DNA of 8,567 nucleotides from Faecalibacterium sp. UBA1360 (GTDB lineage: Bacteria; Bacillota; Clostridia; Oscillospirales; Ruminococcaceae), in NCBI GenBank assembly GCA_002306375.1, contig DBRU01000056.1, positions 24,495 through 33,061 on the forward strand. Reading direction: 5' to 3'. Of the stretch, positions 5,522-8,567 are shown piece by piece. A model generated the notes under the pieces. The model ran no database searches. It was not told the DNA's origin and saw only the letters and a program-made list of their open reading frames with translations. A program made the translations under genes and the position numbers. The first letter of the stretch is position 1, and every line of letters starts with the position of its first letter.

Positions 5522-7257
5522 ACCGCCCCGCCCTGCGCTTTTTGTGGCGCACCGCCGGCCGGACCCGGCGGGCCATTGCCCTGCTGCTGGCCGTGCAGGT
5601 GGCGGCCGCCGTCTGCGCCGTGGGCTATGCCTTGCAGCTGCGGGGCGTCATCGACGCCGCCGTGGCCGGCTCGCGCCCGGGGTTTTGGGCCGCCGCGGCC
5701 GGCTTTGCCGCGCTGCTGTGCGCCCAGCTGGCCCTGCGCGCCGCCCAGCGCTACCTGGAAGAATTCTGCCGCAGCGGGCTGGAAAACCGATTCAAACAAT
5801 ACCTTTATGCCCAGCTGCTGGCCCGGGACTACGCCGGCGTTACGGCCGTGCATTCGGCCGAATGGCTCAACCGCCTGACCGGCGACACCCAGGTCGTGGC
5901 CAACGGCCTGACCGATATCCTGCCCGGGGCCTGCGGCATGGCCGTGCGCCTGGTGGGCGCGGTGACCATGATCACCCTGCTGGAACCCCGGTTTTTGTAT
6001 CTGGTGGCGCCTGCCGGGGCGGCGATGGTGTTGTTTTCCACCCGGTTCCGCCAAAAAATGAAGGCCCTGCACAAGACCGTCCAGCAAAAGGACGGCGAAC
6101 TGCGCATGTATTTGCAGGATGTTCTGACCAGCCTGCTTGTGGTGCGCAGCTATGCCGTGGAGCCCCAGGCGCGCCGCCAGGCTGACGCCCGCATGGACGA
6201 ACACCGCCGCGCCCGCATGCGGCGCAGCAACTTTGCCAACCTGTGCAACCTGGGCTTCGGCGCGCTGATGAACGGCGCGTATCTGCTGGGCGCGGTGCTG
6301 TGCGGCTACGGCATCCTGACCGGCACCATGACCTACGGCACCTTTACGGCGGTGTTGCAGCTCATCGGCCAGGTGCAGGCGCCCTTTGCCAACATCTCGG
6401 GCTTTGCGCCCCGCACCTACGCCATGCTGGCCAGCGCCGAGCGCCTGCTGGCCGTGGAGGACCTGCCCCCCGCCCCCGACGCCGCGCGGCCCCTTGCGCA
6501 GGTACAGCAGGTCTACCGCCGGCAGTTCACGGCCCTGGGCCTGGCGGGGGCCGGGTTCACCTACCGCCCGCCGGTCGCCGACCCCCCGGCCCCCGACGCC
6601 CGGGACCTAATGCCGGTGGTCATCCGCGATCTGGACCTGGAGGTGCGCAAAGGCCAGTACCTGGCCTTTACGGGCAGCTCGGGCTGCGGCAAAAGCACGG
6701 TGCTCAAGCTGCTGCTTTGCCTGTACCCGCTGGACGCGGGGCAGCGGTACCTGGTCTGCGACGGCCGACGCCTGCCCCTGGACGGCAGCTGGCAGCGGCT
6801 GTTCGCCTATGTGCCCCAGGGCAACCACCTGATGAGCGGCACCGTGCGCCAGATCGTGACGTTTGCCGACCCCGACCACGCCGACGATGACGCCCGCCTG
6901 CAAGCCGCCCTGCAAACCGCCTGCGCCGACGACTTTGTCGCCGCGCTGGAACACGGCCCCGACACCCTGCTGGGCGAGCGGGGGCTGGGCCTGTCCGAAG
7001 GGCAGATGCAGCGCCTGGCCATTGCCCGGGCGATCTTTGCCGACCGGCCCGTCCTGCTGCTGGACGAATGCACCAGCGCCCTGGACGCCGCCACCGAGCA
7101 GCGCCTGCTGCGCAACCTGCGGCGCATGACCGACAAAACGGTGCTGATCGTCACCCACCGGCCCGAGGCGCTGCACATCTGCGACGGGGTGGTGGAGTTC
7201 ACCGCCGACGGCTGTACCCTGACCCCCCTGCCCAAAGGAGGCCCCGACCATGACTGA
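5518..7257 (+). CDS. Type I ABC exporter, fused membrane and ATPase domains
   Basis: 579 residues from GTG 5518. The N-terminal half (residues about 19-290) has hydrophobic segments at about 19-40, 52-75, 135-185 (two) and 245-290 (two), i.e. the six-helix ABC type I exporter domain. The ATPase domain has all marks: Walker A GSSGCGKST at 386-394 (Lys392), Q-loop Gln434 in YVPQGN, signature LSEGQ at 492-496, Walker B VLLLDE with Glu517, SALD after it, and His547 in VTHRP. The active dimer would be formed by two copies. There is no N-terminal C39 peptidase domain, so leader removal must be done by another protein, and the S26 peptidase upstream is the obvious candidate. A lasso-type D exporter is the closest analogue. 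The stop overlaps the start of the next gene by 8 bp. Confidence 0.9.
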   Translation: MNRPALRFLWRTAGRTRRAIALLLAVQVAAAVCAVGYALQLRGVIDAAVAGSRPGFWAAAAGFAALLCAQLALRAAQRYLEEFCRSGLENRFKQYLYAQLLARDYAGVTAVHSAEWLNRLTGDTQVVANGLTDILPGACGMAVRLVGAVTMITLLEPRFLYLVAPAGAAMVLFSTRFRQKMKALHKTVQQKDGELRMYLQDVLTSLLVVRSYAVEPQARRQADARMDEHRRARMRRSNFANLCNLGFGALMNGAYLLGAVLCGYGILTGTMTYGTFTAVLQLIGQVQAPFANISGFAPRTYAMLASAERLLAVEDLPPAPDAARPLAQVQQVYRRQFTALGLAGAGFTYRPPVADPPAPDARDLMPVVIRDLDLEVRKGQYLAFTGSSGCGKSTVLKLLLCLYPLDAGQRYLVCDGRRLPLDGSWQRLFAYVPQGNHLMSGTVRQIVTFADPDHADDDARLQAALQTACADDFVAALEHGPDTLLGERGLGLSEGQMQRLAIARAIFADRPVLLLDECTSALDAATEQRLLRNLRRMTDKTVLIVTHRPEALHICDGVVEFTADGCTLTPLPKGGPDHD

Positions 7258-8413
7258 CCCCCGCGAACTGGAAGACCTGCTGTACCTGCTGCGCTGCGCC
7301 ATGGGCGGCGAGCGGGCGGACCCGGACCGGGTCCTGGCCATGGACCTGGAACGGATGTACAAACTCAGCCGGTTCCATTCCCTGGCGGCGCTGTCCTACA
7401 CGGCGGTGGAAACGGCCTTTGACGGCCGCCCGCCCCGGGACCGCCTGCCCGACGGCTGGAAACAGGCCCGGGACGCCGCCGTGCGCAACGCATTGCTGTT
7501 TGCCGCCGAGCGCAAGGCCTTGCAGGATTTTTGCGAGGAAAGCGGCATCTGGTACCTGCCCCTCAAGGGCGTTTTGTTGCAGCGGGACTACCCCCGCCTG
7601 GGCCTGCGGGAAATGGCCGACAACGACATTTTGTTCGACGCCGCCTTCCAGACCCGGGTCCGGGACTGGTTCACGGCCCGGGGGTACCGGGTGGCCGCGT
7701 ACGGGGCGGGCGCCCACGACAGCTACCACAAACCGCCCGTATTCAATTTCGAGATGCACACCACCCTGTTTTCGGCTCAGCTGCACCCCGACTGGGCGGC
7801 GTATTTTGACGGCGTGACGAAAAACCTGCTGCCCATGCAGGGCACCCGCTTTGGCCGCCGCATGAGCGACGAGGATTGCTTGCTCTACCTGCTGACCCAC
7901 ATGTACAAGCATTTTGAAGCCGGCGGCACGGGGCTGCGCTCGCTGCTGGACCTGTTTGTGTTTTGCCGCGCCCACGGCCGGGCGCTGGATGGGGCGTACC
8001 TGGCCCGGGGCCTGGAACAGCTGGGCCTGACAGACTTTGCCCGCGAATCCTGCGAGCTGGCGCAGCGCATTTTCGGCAGCGAACAGCCGCTGCGCCCCCA
8101 GGACGCCCGCGCGCTGACGTATTATCTCACGTCGGGCACCTACGGCACCGCCGCCCACCGCATAGACAACCGGCTGCAAAAACTGGCCGGGCCGGACGGC
8201 CGCCTGACCCCCGGCAAAAAGCTGGTGTACCTGTACCGGCGGGTGTTCCCCGACCGGGAATACATGCAGCGCTGGTGCGCCCTGGCCGCGCCGTTTTTTC
8301 TGCGGCATCGGTGGCTGCTGCCCCTGACGCCCTGGTATCGGATGGCGTACGCCCTTGCCCGCAAGAAAACGGGCAAGGTGAGCCGGGAACTGCGCGCTGT
8401 GTGGAAAAAATAG
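7250..8413 (+). CDS. Nucleotidyltransferase of the PF14907 (NTP_transf_5) type
   Basis: 387 residues, the usual length. It has PLKGVLLQRDYP (Lys106-Gly107) followed by LREMADNDILFD, in which Asp124 and Asp126 form the DxD metal site of the polymerase-beta-like nucleotidyltransferase fold. Then comes FNFEMHTTLF with Glu168 and His170, the ExH element of this family. The rest is helical (YLLTHMYKHFEAGG, RSLLDLFVF). Members often occur beside HprK-like and PqqD-like genes, and a homologue is present in the paeninodin lasso cluster, but the substrate is unproven as far as I know. A transfer of a nucleotide to the phosphorylated peptide is a reasonable guess. AAAGGAGG (7234-7241) is 8 bases before ATG 7250. 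The gene overlaps the exporter by 8 bp and ends the operon. Confidence 0.8.
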   Translation: MTDPRELEDLLYLLRCAMGGERADPDRVLAMDLERMYKLSRFHSLAALSYTAVETAFDGRPPRDRLPDGWKQARDAAVRNALLFAAERKALQDFCEESGIWYLPLKGVLLQRDYPRLGLREMADNDILFDAAFQTRVRDWFTARGYRVAAYGAGAHDSYHKPPVFNFEMHTTLFSAQLHPDWAAYFDGVTKNLLPMQGTRFGRRMSDEDCLLYLLTHMYKHFEAGGTGLRSLLDLFVFCRAHGRALDGAYLARGLEQLGLTDFARESCELAQRIFGSEQPLRPQDARALTYYLTSGTYGTAAHRIDNRLQKLAGPDGRLTPGKKLVYLYRRVFPDREYMQRWCALAAPFFLRHRWLLPLTPWYRMAYALARKKTGKVSRELRAVWKK

Positions 8414-8448
8414 GGGAGGGGCTTTCAAGTCCTGGACGGCCCTTTTAT

Positions 8449-8478
8449 AAAAAAATTGCCCCGGCTGAAGCCGGGGCA
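8449..8478 (-). terminator. Intrinsic terminator for minus-strand transcripts
   Basis: The hairpin has arms 8457-8465 and 8470-8478 (9 bp, GC-rich) with loop TGAA. On the minus strand it is followed by seven T's opposite A 8449-8455. On the + strand no T-run follows. It probably serves a convergent gene beyond the right edge. Confidence 0.7.
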
Positions 8479-8489
8479 TCAGCTTGTAG

Positions 8490-8528
8490 AAAAACCTGCT
8501 GTGGTAATCAAGCCATAGCGGTTTTTTT
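8490..8528 (+). terminator. Intrinsic terminator of the operon, bidirectional
   Basis: Arms 8490-8504 and 8513-8526 pair as AAAAACC (one bulged T) GCTGTGG with CCATAGC GGTTTTT. One pair is a G-T wobble and the loop is 8 bases. It is followed by T 8522-8528 on the + strand, and an A-tract at 8490-8494 gives a U-tract on the minus strand. Bases 8529-8567 after it are AT-richer and purine-rich, with no gene visible. Confidence 0.8.
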
Positions 8529-8567
8529 GTTTGGAAACGAAAGCGGAAACGGAAAAAGTATCAAAAC

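Noticed and set aside
8411..8445. A hairpin of AGGG and CCCT with TTTT directly after the last stop
   Set aside because: The stem has a mismatch after four pairs and the T-run is only four. The stronger terminator at 8490-8528 suffices.
7199..8479. A 426-residue open frame on the minus strand
   Set aside because: It is antisense to the well-supported nucleotidyltransferase and lacks a recognisable domain. It is a GC-driven shadow.

Overview
The window is very GC-rich and compact. Ribosome binding sites are strong (AAGGAGG type), and start and stop codons overlap repeatedly. It encodes a GLUG-repeat surface protein and a peptide-processing cassette of a type found in Clostridia. I infer a high-GC gut member of the Oscillospiraceae/Ruminococcaceae (Faecalibacterium, Gemmiger or Subdoligranulum-like). 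The genus is a guess from composition and protein style. All convincing genes are on the + strand.

Bases 1-3459 are the 3' part of a very large extracellular protein that enters from the left. It has three arrays with 13 GLUG-like repeats in total, each repeat carrying two cysteines. The arrays sit in duplicated modules of about 1.05 kb, followed by a non-repetitive C-terminal region of about 300 residues. A short gap (3460-3522) holds a plausible sigma-A promoter and a strong ribosome binding site.

Bases 3523-8413 look like one operon: (1) a 35-residue acidic peptide with a YxxPxM motif; (2) a perfect 16-bp hairpin; (3) a membrane-anchored Asp/Ala/Pro-rich protein; (4) an HPr-kinase-like P-loop protein; (5) a small PqqD/RRE-type protein; (6) a Ser-His type S24/S26 peptidase; (7) a type I ABC exporter; (8) a nucleotidyltransferase of the PF14907 type. 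The last six genes are 4 bp apart or overlap by 4-8 bp. The operon ends at an intrinsic terminator (8490-8528). A second terminator, oriented for the minus strand, suggests a convergent gene beyond the right edge.

The most interesting reading is that 3523-8413 is a small ribosomal-peptide (RiPP-like) maturation and export system. The PqqD protein would bind the YxxPxM leader, the kinase and nucleotidyltransferase would modify the peptide, the S26 peptidase would cut it, and the ABC protein would export it. The gene set resembles the accessory genes of paeninodin-type lasso peptide clusters. However, the two enzymes that define a lasso cluster, the transglutaminase-like B2 protease and the asparagine-synthetase-like cyclase C, are absent from the window. 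The family calls come from motifs; the joint function is inference.
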